A stretch of DNA of 64,000 nt from Salinibaculum litoreum (GCA_009789175.1 CP046866.1:1984001-2048000); one strand, 5' to 3'. Shown: positions 15,310 through 24,696, numbered from the stretch's first letter. Translations and numbers: made by a program. The notes: generated from the letters alone by a model not told the origin.

Positions 15310-18278
15310 GTGTCGCCCGCGTGCCGTTTGCTCTCGTGGGAGTTCTCCTGCTTGTCGGGAGCGCGACGTTCGCAGGGTCACTGGGTGGGCCGACAGTCAG
15401 CGAACCGGATGTCGACGGAGCAATCGACCGGACCGAATCCGCCACCCAGAGCGCCGTCCGGGACGCCGTCACGAGTGCTGCCGTCGCTGCTGCCAGAGAA
15501 CCCGTCACACTCCGGGCGGAGACGCCAACCGGGCGGACACTGGACAGGGGGTCGACGTTCCGCGACGCACTGCGGGTTCGTATCTACGTGGCCGTTCGCG
15601 ACCGTCTCAGGCAGGTCTCACACCGGCGCGGGGACGTGACCGTCAACGCCTCACTGCCGGCGACGCCGACGGCCGACCAGTTGGAACAGGCCATCGAAGG
15701 CGTTTCCGTCGAGCGTGCTGGCGACCAAGGGACCGAACTGCGGGCGACCGTCGAGAACGTGACGCTGACTGCCCGACGCCATGGGGAGGTGGTCGGCCAG
15801 CGAACTGTCTCGCCGACCGTGCAGGTCCCCGTGCCGACACTTGCAGTGCACGACAGCGTCGAAGCGTTCGAGGACCGACTCAACGCTGGTCCAGCGGAGG
15901 AAGGGCTGGGTAGCCGGCTCACCGCACAGCTATACGCGATGACGTGGACCAGGGGGTACGCCCAGTACGGCGGCGCTGCCATCTCGAATGTCGTCGCCAA
16001 CCGCCACCTGAGCCTGCTGACCAACGCCAACGTCCTCTCGATGCAACGGGAGTATTTCGGGACGAGCGACCAGCGCGGCACCGAAGTCCTCCGATGGGCG
16101 ACCGCACACACGGCGATGACCGACATGATAGAGGGGTCGAACGGGCGAGTCGCGGACTTCCTCTCACGGCTGAACGGCCACCCGCCGATAGACCAATTGC
16201 CGGCGACGATTCTCGAACGCAGCGGTGCGACGACACCCGCGACCGCCCACGACGATACCGTCACTGTCGGCGTCAACGATACCGCCGACCGGGCGTTTCT
16301 GAAGACAATCGACAGTCTGGACGCAACCATCAGGGAGACATACACTGCGAAGGTCCAACTGCGCCAGACGGTCACCGACAGGACCGACCGGGTCGTCGAG
16401 GAGCCACGCGACCCTGAAGCTGACTGGGAGTTGATAGCCAAACAGAAGGATACGGACGTGTCGGTGAGCAGTCGGTCCTCGCCGAGACCGGAACTCGACG
16501 GCCCGTGGCATCTTTTCGAGTACCACCCCCGAACAGTCACCAGGGAAACAACCATCAGGCGCACCTGGAACACCTCAAGTGGTGTGACGATGACAAAAGA
16601 AGTCCGGAAACAGCACGGTGACGTGGACGTGATACTCGCCGGACGACACGACGGTGGCCCGGCTCCGAACCGCCCTTTCCGGACGGTCCACGAACGTGGC
16701 GGTGCACTCGACGGCCCGAACCTGAAGGAGATACGGGAACGCGCCCGTGGGCGGCTCATCGGCTACCGGACCATCGACGCTCTCGCTGCCGAGGGGCTGG
16801 CCGAGAACGGCCGGACGACCACCGCAGCGGTGACTGGCAAGCGTCCCGACGGTATCTACGAGCACGTCTACGAGGATATCGCGACACTCCGCGAGGAGGT
16901 TCGGGACATCTCGTTTACCACGACACACGGGAAGCTCGCAACCTATCAGGTCAACCCGGGGCAGCGCCTCGCCAAGCGGCTCAGGGCTAGGTGGGACGAG
17001 CTCGCCGCCGTGCCGTCACGCTACGTTGCGACGCCGGACAGGGCACAGCGAAACGCCCGCATCGCGTACTTACAGCAGGTGCTCGCCGACCTCGAAGCTC
17101 GGGCGCAGAGTCACGAGAAGGGCCGGAAGAAAATCAACGATGGTCTCGATGACGAGGGGATGCGCTCGCTGGGGGAGATGGAAGAGGACTACGAAAATCA
17201 GGGCAGCGATGTGGCCACCACGCCGCTTGACCTGCCGCTGCGCGTCGAGGCAGCCCCCTCCTATCTGACGCTTAGCGAACTCGACGGCAAGCGGGTCCAG
17301 AGTCTCCCACCCGACGAGCGGACGACGCCGCTCGTGGCGCGGAACATCAACGCGTTCACGAGTCCACATGGCGAGGTCGCGGACGGCTGGGTCGAACAGC
17401 TCATCGGCCCAAAGCGGGTGCAACTCCGGGCAGCCGTCCAGACCCTGCGAACCGTCCGAGAATCCGGCGGAACTATCGATGGCAAGAAAATCGACGCAGA
17501 TGCACTGGAAGCGGAGATAAACAAGGCGCTGGGTCATCTCGCCTGGCGAGCAGAGATGCAGGTGTTGTTCCTGCACGGACACAATGGGTACAGCGAGGGG
17601 GCAATCGTCACGACAGCACTGTCGGACTGGGAAGGCACGCTCGCGCTGGCGGACGCCTGGCTGAACGGGTCGGCTGTCAGGGCAATCCAGGCAGAAGCCG
17701 AGCGGCGCTATGAGCTTACGGACGCACAGAGCGACGAACTCTGGGTCCGCCTGAAAGGAGGCACGGCAATGGCGCTGAACTCGAAACAGGCACAGCCGCC
17801 GAAACCGACGGTCAACGAGACGACCAGACAGCTCCGGACGGCCACCCGACGGTGGGCGAAAAAAGGGACCGAACAGGTGCTTGAGAAAGGCAGTAGAGTC
17901 GCAGTCGGGGTGGCGCTCAACGAGTCACTCGACCGGTTGCCCGCAGGATTACCGCTTGCACCGCCAGTGTTCCCCTGGGTCACGACCATCAACTACTGGC
18001 AGGTCCAGGTCCGTGGCGAATACACCCGATTCGTCGTCAGTGTCCCACGTGGTACGCCCGATACCCCCGGCGCGCGGTTCCGATACGTCCGAACGAACAG
18101 CACAGCGACGCTGGATGTTGACGGTGACGGAAGTGCGGAGACACTCGGACGGACAGGGCGGGTAAGCTTCCGGACACACACGAGCGTCGCCATCGCCGTT
18201 CCGCCCGGGATGCGCGGTGTCGGCGATGTCGACGGCGTCAGAGACGAGAAGTCCGGCGGGTGGCCCGAGCCAGGGTGA
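15306..18278 (+). CDS. Large surface protein of the pilus cluster, DUF7286-like
   Basis: 990 residues, by far the largest product of the cluster. An N-terminal hydrophobic helix (about 6-28, PFALVGVLLLVGSATFAGSL) can act as signal anchor. The long extracytoplasmic part has charged helical segments and N-x-S/T sequons; a further hydrophobic patch lies near residues 880-900. The C-terminus looks beta-rich, with DVDGDG and GDVDGVRDE stretches that could bind calcium. ATG 15306 overlaps the previous stop (ATGA). I recall DUF7286 for such proteins. Size, position and coupling fit an adhesin or assembly scaffold carried by the pilus, but this is inferred. Confidence 0.65.
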   Translation: MSVARVPFALVGVLLLVGSATFAGSLGGPTVSEPDVDGAIDRTESATQSAVRDAVTSAAVAAAREPVTLRAETPTGRTLDRGSTFRDALRVRIYVAVRDRLRQVSHRRGDVTVNASLPATPTADQLEQAIEGVSVERAGDQGTELRATVENVTLTARRHGEVVGQRTVSPTVQVPVPTLAVHDSVEAFEDRLNAGPAEEGLGSRLTAQLYAMTWTRGYAQYGGAAISNVVANRHLSLLTNANVLSMQREYFGTSDQRGTEVLRWATAHTAMTDMIEGSNGRVADFLSRLNGHPPIDQLPATILERSGATTPATAHDDTVTVGVNDTADRAFLKTIDSLDATIRETYTAKVQLRQTVTDRTDRVVEEPRDPEADWELIAKQKDTDVSVSSRSSPRPELDGPWHLFEYHPRTVTRETTIRRTWNTSSGVTMTKEVRKQHGDVDVILAGRHDGGPAPNRPFRTVHERGGALDGPNLKEIRERARGRLIGYRTIDALAAEGLAENGRTTTAAVTGKRPDGIYEHVYEDIATLREEVRDISFTTTHGKLATYQVNPGQRLAKRLRARWDELAAVPSRYVATPDRAQRNARIAYLQQVLADLEARAQSHEKGRKKINDGLDDEGMRSLGEMEEDYENQGSDVATTPLDLPLRVEAAPSYLTLSELDGKRVQSLPPDERTTPLVARNINAFTSPHGEVADGWVEQLIGPKRVQLRAAVQTLRTVRESGGTIDGKKIDADALEAEINKALGHLAWRAEMQVLFLHGHNGYSEGAIVTTALSDWEGTLALADAWLNGSAVRAIQAEAERRYELTDAQSDELWVRLKGGTAMALNSKQAQPPKPTVNETTRQLRTATRRWAKKGTEQVLEKGSRVAVGVALNESLDRLPAGLPLAPPVFPWVTTINYWQVQVRGEYTRFVVSVPRGTPDTPGARFRYVRTNSTATLDVDGDGSAETLGRTGRVSFRTHTSVAIAVPPGMRGVGDVDGVRDEKSGGWPEPG

Positions 18279-18357
18279 TGGAGTCTGCGGGAGCGACCGC
18301 CGGTCAGAGTTGCGGGCAAGTGACACTGACTTGTATCCGGGTGACATACGAGGGGAC

Positions 18358-18786
18358 ATGATTCGAGGTGCGGTCGACACGAGCGAGGAGGTAGACCCCA
18401 GCGGGTTGCGCGCCGCGTACGACGACCTGCTGATAACGGCACTCGACGGGACAGCTATCGACGTGGCAACAGAGGAGACCGGCGTCGACAGCGAGACGTT
18501 GACGGCACTGACCGACGGGGATTCCCCGGACCTGACACTTGAAGAGGCCGCCGGCGTACTGGCACTTGATGAGGAGTTCCCCGAGGCCGACGCCATCATC
18601 GCGGAGGCACGTGACATCCTCCTGATGGGGATGTCACAGGCGGTGCTGGACGTGGAGGCGCTGGCGTCCGGCATCGACGACGCCATGGACCCGAAGGAAC
18701 TCCAGCAGAAAATCGAGGGGCGACACCCGATGACGCTGGACGAGTACGCGCTCGTCCACGCCTACATCGAGAACAGAAAGCGGTGA
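18358..18786 (+). CDS. Haloarchaeal DUF5791-like protein
   Basis: 142 acidic residues, soluble, predicted mostly helical. The start MIRGAVDTSEEVDPSGLRAAYDDLL and end TLDEYALVHAYIENRKR fit what I remember as DUF5791, a short haloarchaeal family of unknown function; the middle (GVDSETLTALTDGDSPDLTLEEAAGVLAL) resembles a helix-turn-helix-like repeat. The gene runs into the sugar-nucleotide epimerase-like gene with an overlap or a 23-bp gap, depending on that gene's start, so they are probably one operon. A CTTGTATCC element about 25-30 bp upstream may serve as promoter. Confidence 0.65.
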   Translation: MIRGAVDTSEEVDPSGLRAAYDDLLITALDGTAIDVATEETGVDSETLTALTDGDSPDLTLEEAAGVLALDEEFPEADAIIAEARDILLMGMSQAVLDVEALASGIDDAMDPKELQQKIEGRHPMTLDEYALVHAYIENRKR

Positions 18787-18809
18787 GCGACGTGGTGGAG
18801 ACCAACCCA

Positions 18810-19706
18810 ATGCGCGTCGCAATCGTCGGCTGTGGCTACGTCGGCATCGAACTCGGCAGACAGCTCGCGTCCGACCACGAGGTGATCGGGGTCCGCCGGT
18901 CCGACGAAGGCGTCACGGCCATCGAGTCGGCCGGCTTCGAGGCCGTCCAGGCGGACCTGACCGACGCGAACGCACTCGGCGCTGTCCCGGATCCCGACGC
19001 CGTCGTCTTCGCGGCGAGTTCCGGCGGCCGCGGTGCGGACGCTGCCCGCGAGGTGTACGTCGAGGGGCAACAGACAGTCATCGACCACTTCGGCGAGCGG
19101 GAGAACGCCCCGGACCGGTATCTCTACACGTCGAGTACGGGCGTCTACGGCGACCACGGCGGCGACTGGGTCGACGAGGAGACACCACTCGACCCACAGA
19201 CCGACAAGACGGAAGTCCTCGCTGAGGCCGAACGAGTCGCGCTCGAACGCCCGGAGAAGTACAGCACGGACGGGACAGTCGCCCGCCTGGCTGGGCTGTA
19301 CGGCCCCGACCGCTATCGACTCCAGCGGTACATCGAAGGACCGGTGACCGAGGGCTACCTGAATATGGTCCATCGCGACGACGCCGCTGGGGCCGTTGCA
19401 CACCTGCTGACCGGCAGCCACGCTCGCGGTGAGGCGGTACTGGTCGTGGACGACGAACCCGTCTCGAAGTGGGAGTTTGCCGACTGGCTGGCCACACAGT
19501 GTGGCCGCGAGTCGCCGCCAAAGCAAACGAAAGACGAACGGCTGGCCGATGACTCACTGTCAGCGACGGCCCGGCGACGCATCCAGACGAGCAAGCGCTG
19601 TGCCAACGAAAAGCTCCGGGGGCTTGGCTACGAGTTCTCTTACCCGACATTCCGGGATGGGTACGAGGCTGCGATTGCGGCGTATCGTGACGAAAATGCG
19701 CCGTAA
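18810..19706 (+). CDS. Atypical NAD(P)-dependent epimerase/dehydratase-like protein
   Basis: 298 residues with an N-terminal Rossmann fold: MRVAIVGCGYVGIELGRQL carries the GxGxxG-type nucleotide motif, and YLYTSSTGVYGDHG matches the SSTxVYG segment of extended SDR proteins. The usual catalytic YxxxK is not evident, so it fits the YeeZ-like atypical branch. Two starts are possible: GTG 18783, overlapping the upstream stop, and ATG 18810. I chose 18810 because the Rossmann motif begins there and a GGTGGAG element lies about 9 bp upstream. Substrate unknown. Confidence 0.78.
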   Translation: MRVAIVGCGYVGIELGRQLASDHEVIGVRRSDEGVTAIESAGFEAVQADLTDANALGAVPDPDAVVFAASSGGRGADAAREVYVEGQQTVIDHFGERENAPDRYLYTSSTGVYGDHGGDWVDEETPLDPQTDKTEVLAEAERVALERPEKYSTDGTVARLAGLYGPDRYRLQRYIEGPVTEGYLNMVHRDDAAGAVAHLLTGSHARGEAVLVVDDEPVSKWEFADWLATQCGRESPPKQTKDERLADDSLSATARRRIQTSKRCANEKLRGLGYEFSYPTFRDGYEAAIAAYRDENAP

Positions 19707-19784
19707 GAGGCCCCACGATACTGTATTCGGGTAGTATGCCGAGAGGGGAACGTATTTTTGTCTGCACATCGACCAGTAGTGCAC

Positions 19785-20966
19785 ATGGTATCTGCCGACG
19801 CCGGCAGCGTGGGCCTCCAGGCCGATGTCGAGAGCGTCTCGGGGTTCATCAACGCGAACCCGCTGCTTGCAGTCGGCATCCTCGTGGTTGCCTTTCTGGT
19901 CATTGCACTCGTGGCGTACGCTATCCGCCGTGTCAGGCGTTCTGACGGACAGACACTGGCCAGCGTCCTCGCTAGCCATGACGAAATCGAGGTGTTGATG
20001 CACCCCAACCCCGACCCGGACGCGATGTCGGCAGCGATGGCCGTGCAGGCGATGGCCAACGAGGTCGGGACCGAGGCAGCGATTCATTACCCAGGGCAGA
20101 TTCGTCACCAGGAAAACCGGGCCTTCGAGACGGTTCTCGACCTCGATTTCGACCGCATCGAGTCCGAGGCCGACCTCTCGGGCGCGCCGGTCGTACTGGT
20201 CGACCACAACGAGCCACGTGGATTCTCCGGGGCCGAGAGCGTCGACCCGATTGTAGTCGTCGACCATCACCCCGGCGGCGGGACAGGAACCGAGTTCACC
20301 GACGTGCGGACCGACGCGGGGGCCTGTGCGAGCATCTTCGCGGAGTACTTCCGGGTAATGGGCTGGCAGCCCGGCGACCCGGAGGAAGAGGAGGACAGCG
20401 AGGTGACAGTTCTCTCGCCGGAGCTTGCGACCGGCCTCCTCTATGGCATCCAGTCGGATACGAAGTCACTGACGAAAGGCTGTTCCACCATAGAGTTCGA
20501 CGCAGCGGCGTATCTCTATCCCGGCGTCGACCAGAGCCGGCTGGACCGTATCGCAAACCCCGAGGTCGACGCTGAAGTACTCGACACGAAGGCGACGGCC
20601 ATCCGTAGCCGGGATGTCCGCAACGCCTTCGCGGTCAGCGACGTGGGAACGGTCTCGAACGTGGACGCGATTCCACAGGCCGCGGACGAACTGCTCCGAC
20701 TCGAAGGAGTCACGGCGGTGGTCGTCCTCGGTGACGACGAGGAGACGATTCACCTCTCGGGGCGCTCACGCGACGACCGCGTCCACATGGGCAAGGCCCT
20801 GCGGTCCGTCGTCGAGGATATCCCCATGGCCGGTGCAGGCGGGCACGCCCGCATGGGCGGGGGCCAGCTCTCGGTCGACCACATGGAGGGAATCGGCCCC
20901 GGTGACGGAATGGACCGCGACCAACTCCAGCAGCGACTGTTCGACGCGATGAACGGGGACATCTAG
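19785..20966 (+). CDS. Membrane-anchored DHH/DHHA1 phosphoesterase
   Basis: 393 residues. One transmembrane helix at about 28-48 anchors a cytoplasmic DHH phosphoesterase. Motifs: HPNPDPDAM (motif I), VLVDHNEP (motif II), VVVDHHPGG (the DHH-type motif III) and the C-terminal DHHA1 signature GAGGHARMGGGQ. DHH proteins of this kind degrade nano-RNA, pAp or cyclic dinucleotides; with a membrane anchor it resembles GdpP-type c-di-AMP phosphodiesterases, though no PAS or GGDEF domain is present. TATA-like CGTATTTTTG at 19751-19760 is placed for a leaderless transcript from ATG 19785. Next in line are an aldo/keto reductase and, convergent, a zinc finger gene. Confidence 0.85.
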   Translation: MVSADAGSVGLQADVESVSGFINANPLLAVGILVVAFLVIALVAYAIRRVRRSDGQTLASVLASHDEIEVLMHPNPDPDAMSAAMAVQAMANEVGTEAAIHYPGQIRHQENRAFETVLDLDFDRIESEADLSGAPVVLVDHNEPRGFSGAESVDPIVVVDHHPGGGTGTEFTDVRTDAGACASIFAEYFRVMGWQPGDPEEEEDSEVTVLSPELATGLLYGIQSDTKSLTKGCSTIEFDAAAYLYPGVDQSRLDRIANPEVDAEVLDTKATAIRSRDVRNAFAVSDVGTVSNVDAIPQAADELLRLEGVTAVVVLGDDEETIHLSGRSRDDRVHMGKALRSVVEDIPMAGAGGHARMGGGQLSVDHMEGIGPGDGMDRDQLQQRLFDAMNGDI

Positions 20967-20995
20967 TTTTTCCGTCGGGGCCCCGAAGCCGGTGT

Positions 20996-22084
20996 ATGGC
21001 AACCCGCGAGGCGACCTGGAATTACCGGGACCGCTTTACCGACGACTTCGCCCGCACGTACTTTCGCTCGTTTGACGACTGTGTCGTCTCCAGCATCGGC
21101 GTCGGTACCTACCTCGGCGACCCGACCGACGAGGCCGACGAAGCCTACCACGAGGCCATCGTCGAGGCGCTCGAATCGGGAATCAACGTCGTCGACACGG
21201 CCATCAACTACCGCTGTCAGCGCAGCGAGCGCGTCGTCGGCGAGGCAATCGGAGACGCGGCTGTCGACCGTGAGGAACTGCTGGTAGCGACCAAAGGCGG
21301 GTTTCTCCCCTTCGACGGCTCCCGGCCCGGGAACGCGGGCCGGTACATCAAAGAGGAGTTCATCGACTCCGGACTGGTCGACCCCGACGACCTGGTCAGC
21401 GGGCAACACTGTATCGCGCCGGGCTTTCTGGACACCCAGCTTGACTGGTCGCTGTCGAACCTGGGCGTCGATACCATCGACCTCTACTACGTCCACAATC
21501 CCGAGACACAGCTACAGACCAACAGCCGGGAGGAGGTCTACGACCAGCTCGAAGCGGCCTTCACCCGGCTCGAAGAGCGGGCCGCCGCGGGCGACATCAA
21601 TCACTACGGCGTGGCGACCTGGGACGCACTGCGAGTGCGCAAAGACCAGGGCCAGCATCTCGCGCTTCCGGACATCGTCGAGCGGGCGCGGGCGGCCTCC
21701 GACGCCGCGGGGACGACAGCGACCCACCTCCGGGCGATTCAGCTCCCGTTCAACGTCTTCATGGCTGATGCCTTTACCGTCGAGTCACACGAGACGCCCG
21801 AGGGCGAGAAAAGCGCCCTGTGGTTCGCCAACGACGCCGGACTCGACGTGTTCACGAGCGCGAGCATCATGCAGGGCAGACTCGCCGACGAGATGCCCGG
21901 CGAGGTCGAAGCGCGCCTCGACGGCGACACGCGGGCACAGCGGGCCATCAATTTCGCCCGCAGCGCCCCCGGCGTCACCTCGTCGCTGGTGGGGATGGGG
22001 TCGCCAGACCACGTCGGCGAAAACGTCGCGGCGGGGACACACGAACCGATGGGATCACAGGCCTTCGACACCGTCTTCGAGTGA
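20996..22084 (+). CDS. Aldo/keto reductase
   Basis: NAD(P)H-dependent oxidoreductase with a TIM-barrel fold. 362 residues. The catalytic tetrad is visible: Asp and Tyr in NVVDTAINYRCQRSE, Lys in LLVATKGGF, His in DLYYVHNPE. The C-terminal cofactor-binding part includes APGVTSSLVGMGSPDHVGEN. It follows the DHH gene by 29 bp on the same strand and could be cotranscribed. The physiological substrate is unknown; the family covers sugar, aldehyde and ketone reductions. Confidence 0.9.
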   Translation: MATREATWNYRDRFTDDFARTYFRSFDDCVVSSIGVGTYLGDPTDEADEAYHEAIVEALESGINVVDTAINYRCQRSERVVGEAIGDAAVDREELLVATKGGFLPFDGSRPGNAGRYIKEEFIDSGLVDPDDLVSGQHCIAPGFLDTQLDWSLSNLGVDTIDLYYVHNPETQLQTNSREEVYDQLEAAFTRLEERAAAGDINHYGVATWDALRVRKDQGQHLALPDIVERARAASDAAGTTATHLRAIQLPFNVFMADAFTVESHETPEGEKSALWFANDAGLDVFTSASIMQGRLADEMPGEVEARLDGDTRAQRAINFARSAPGVTSSLVGMGSPDHVGENVAAGTHEPMGSQAFDTVFE

Positions 22085-22094
22085 GGCGCGGGCA

Positions 22095-22265
22095 CTACCC
22101 GATTTGTGTCCACTCGCCGCCACACGATGGGCAGACGCGTACCTTCCCGAGTTCGTCGGGGTCGTTGCGCGTGTCCAGTTCGTCCCCACAGTCGGCACAG
22201 GTCAGACGCTCGTAGGTGTCCTTTTCGATGTCGCCCGAGCGTAGTCCCTTCCTGACGGATGGCAT
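22095..22265 (-). CDS. HVO_0758-type small zinc finger protein
   Basis: 56 residues with two knuckles, CADCGDE and CPSCGGEW, giving a C4 zinc ribbon. The sequence MPSVRKGLRSGDIEKDTYERLTC is characteristic of the haloarchaeal HVO_0758 family of small zinc finger proteins (recalled). The neighbours agree: from memory the Haloferax homologue also sits beside an aldo/keto reductase and a DHH protein. It is convergent with the reductase (10-bp gap). Molecular role unknown; such proteins may bind nucleic acid or protein partners. ATG 22265 is the start that gives the compact domain. Confidence 0.85.
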   Translation of the reverse strand: MPSVRKGLRSGDIEKDTYERLTCADCGDELDTRNDPDELGKVRVCPSCGGEWTQIG

Positions 22266-22369
22266 AGATATCACTACGACAGCAACCGTCAAAAGAGCGG
22301 TGGCGGTTGGGCCGTGGCGCTGCCTGTGGGACCGGAGGCTTTTTCGGCGACTGGTCGAAGAAGCCGCCA

Positions 22370-23464
22370 ATGGAGTACGTCCAGGAGCGGGTGACGACGC
22401 TGCATGACTTCGGCGACGCCGCCCCCGACGCGCCGACCGACCGGGCGACGGTCGTGGTCCCGATGACCGAGCGCGACCACGCCAGCCTCGCTGCCGAACG
22501 CGTCCTCTCGACGCTTGCCAGGGTCGACCCCGAACGGGTCGTCATCGCGCTCCGGGCAACCCCCGACGCCGTCGCAGACGTGGTAACGTGGGTCGAGGGG
22601 TTCGACATCACTGCCGAGATTCTGTGGTGTACCGCCCCACGCGTCGAAGACCGGCTGGCTGAAATCGGTCTCGACGGCGAGACCGGCAAGGGCCGGGACG
22701 TGTGGTTGGCCCTGGGAGTCGCGGCGAGTTCGGAGTACGTCGTCGTCCACGACGCCGACGCGAAGACCTACTCCCCGGAACACGTCCCCAAACTGCTCTT
22801 TCCGCTGGCGAACGGGCACGGGTTCTCGAAAGGGTACTACGCCCGCGTCGAGAACGACCACCTCTATGGCCGTCTCTTCCGACTGTTCTATACACCGCTT
22901 GTAAGCGCTCTCGCCACAGCGCACGACGACCCCATCGTCGACTACTTCGGCGCGTTTCGCTACGGGCTGGCTGGCGAGTTCGCGGTCACCGGCGACCTGG
23001 CCCGCGAACTGCGCGCACAGCGCGGGTGGGGACTGGAAGTCGGGACGCTCGGCGAGGCCTACCGTCTCGTCGACTTCGAGGGGTCCGCACAGGTCGACCT
23101 GGGCGTCCACGAACACGACCATCGCTCGGTCGGCGGGCCACAGGGGCTCGGTGACATGTGTCGTGAAGTCGGGGACGCGCTCTTTCAGGCACTGGCCGAT
23201 GCCGGCCTCGAACCCGACTACGACGCCCTCGCCGAGCGGTATCGCGAGCAGGGCCGCCGACTCGTCGAGCAATATGCCGCCGACGCTGCCTTCAACGGGC
23301 TGACCCACGACCGCGGGAACGAACACGAGCAAGTCGAGACCTACGCCGACGCCATCGCATCACCCGGCGAGGACCGCCGCCTGCCGAGTTGGCGGGACGC
23401 CCCGCTCGACCCGAGTGAGGTAGCGATGCTGTCCCGGGAAGCGATTGCTGACGCTGTCGAGTGA
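22370..23464 (+). CDS. GT81-like glycosyltransferase (glucosyl-3-phosphoglycerate synthase-like)
   Basis: 364 residues with a GT-A fold. Motifs: VVVPMTERD (start of the nucleotide-sugar fold), GKGRDVWLALG, the DxD motif in VVHDADAKTYSP, GFSKGYYARVEND and WGLEVGTLGEAY. These resemble glucosyl-3-phosphoglycerate synthases, which transfer a sugar from an NDP donor to 3-phosphoglycerate on the way to the compatible solute glucosylglycerate. No phosphatase partner is nearby, so the acceptor is uncertain. The start at ATG 22370 gives MEYVQERVTTLHDF; the longer frame upstream runs into the divergent zinc finger promoter. Confidence 0.8.
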   Translation: MEYVQERVTTLHDFGDAAPDAPTDRATVVVPMTERDHASLAAERVLSTLARVDPERVVIALRATPDAVADVVTWVEGFDITAEILWCTAPRVEDRLAEIGLDGETGKGRDVWLALGVAASSEYVVVHDADAKTYSPEHVPKLLFPLANGHGFSKGYYARVENDHLYGRLFRLFYTPLVSALATAHDDPIVDYFGAFRYGLAGEFAVTGDLARELRAQRGWGLEVGTLGEAYRLVDFEGSAQVDLGVHEHDHRSVGGPQGLGDMCREVGDALFQALADAGLEPDYDALAERYREQGRRLVEQYAADAAFNGLTHDRGNEHEQVETYADAIASPGEDRRLPSWRDAPLDPSEVAMLSREAIADAVE

Positions 23465-23558
23465 TGGGACCATGACCGTCGTCGAGCCGTCGGTCGGAGC
23501 AGGCAGTGCGGCCGACTGACACAGCGACCACCAATCTGAAGGCATCGGACAGAAGGCT

Positions 23559-24041
23559 ATGCACATGGACCTCTCGGCAGACGACATCGCAGGCGTGGTC
23601 GGCCTCTTCGGCGGGCTGACGCGGGCGGAACTCGGCGAAGCACTGGCCGAACTCGCCTTCAAGCGTGGCGAGGACCACGACCCAGCGGCCTTCGCCGAAG
23701 ACATCGATGCCGCCGTCCGGTCGTATCATCTCATCGCTATCGACCCCGACGACGCGAGCCTCGATACGGATCTTCTCGTGGTCGGGCCAGTCGCGTTCCC
23801 GGCACTCCCAGATGGCGCGACCGACCTGCCACACATCCTCGACATCGAGACGCGCTCTGTCGACCGCGAGAAGGCTGCCCGTGCGGCAGAGACACGGCTG
23901 CGGGCGGACGCCAGCGCGGCGGTCGACGCCGGCAACGACGAGCGAATCGAGGAACTACTGGACGTAAGCTACGAACTGGAGGCCTGGGGCAACGTCGACC
24001 TCGGCACGACCAGGGACCGACTTGACGCCGCCGGCGAGTGA
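23559..24041 (+). CDS. Haloarchaeal DUF7109-like protein
   Basis: 160 residues, acidic, soluble, helical. The start MHMDLSADDIAGVVGLFGGLTRAELGEAL looks like a winged-helix or HTH-like N-terminus and the rest is amphipathic helix with Asp/Ala-rich segments. I recall this as DUF7109, unverified. An alternative ATG is at 23565 (MDLSADD). It lies 94 bp downstream of the glycosyltransferase and 55 bp upstream of the Nudix gene. No function can be read from the sequence. Confidence 0.6.
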   Translation: MHMDLSADDIAGVVGLFGGLTRAELGEALAELAFKRGEDHDPAAFAEDIDAAVRSYHLIAIDPDDASLDTDLLVVGPVAFPALPDGATDLPHILDIETRSVDREKAARAAETRLRADASAAVDAGNDERIEELLDVSYELEAWGNVDLGTTRDRLDAAGE

Positions 24042-24064
24042 GGAGACGCCGGTGCCGAGCGCGC

Positions 24065-24072
24065 AATATAAG
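24065..24072 (+). promoter_or_regulatory. TATA-like element of the Nudix gene
   Basis: AATATAAG sits 25-32 bp upstream of ATG 24097, placing the transcription start at or next to the start codon. This supports 24097 over the in-frame upstream start at 24022. Confidence 0.6.
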
Positions 24073-24096
24073 ATTCTCTGGGCCATCGGTGCATGT

Positions 24097-24696
24097 ATGG
24101 ACCTGTCGGGGGTGCGACGACACGAACCGACGACCGTGACCGACCAGGAGCGGGAGGCCGCGGTCATCGCACCCATTCTGGAGCGGGACGGCGAGCCATC
24201 TATCCTCTTTACCAAGCGCGCCGACCACCTCTCGGACCACCCCGGACAGATGAGCTTCCCCGGCGGCGGCCGCGAACCCGAAGACGACGGCCTCTGGGCG
24301 ACCGCACTCCGGGAGGCCAACGAGGAAATCGGCCTCGACCCCGCTGAGGCCGACCGCGTGGGCCGACTGGACGATATCCGGACCGTGACGCGGTACTCGG
24401 TACGGCCCTACGTCGCCGAGATTCCCGACCGCGAGTACGAGCCCTGTGACGGCGAAGTGGCCGAAATCGCCGTCCTCTCGCTGTCGGCGCTGACCGACCT
24501 CGACAACTACGAGAGCGAGCGCCGGGACCACCCCTATTACGGCGATATCCGCCTGCATTTCTTCTACGTCGACGGCTACACCGTCTGGGGTGCGACCGCG
24601 CGGATGCTCGTCCAGTTGCTCGAACTCGCCACCGACTGGGTGATGCCACCCGAAGTGGACCGCGTCGTCGATCCCGACGCCGAGTACCCGGTCTAG
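24097..24696 (+). CDS. Nudix hydrolase, CoA pyrophosphatase type
   Basis: 199 residues. The Nudix box GGGREPEDDGLWATALREANEEIGL (written here as GGGREPEDDGL then WATALREANEEIGL) has the metal-binding REANEE core, preceded by LSDHPGQMSFPGG, which matches the LLTxRSxxxxxxxGxVxFPGG UPF0035 extension of CoA/acyl-CoA pyrophosphatases (NudL-like). It would clip CoA-type or other nucleoside diphosphate derivatives; the substrate is inferred. It converges on the CNNM/CBS gene with a 4-bp overlap of the 3' ends. Confidence 0.88.
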   Translation: MDLSGVRRHEPTTVTDQEREAAVIAPILERDGEPSILFTKRADHLSDHPGQMSFPGGGREPEDDGLWATALREANEEIGLDPAEADRVGRLDDIRTVTRYSVRPYVAEIPDREYEPCDGEVAEIAVLSLSALTDLDNYESERRDHPYYGDIRLHFFYVDGYTVWGATARMLVQLLELATDWVMPPEVDRVVDPDAEYPV

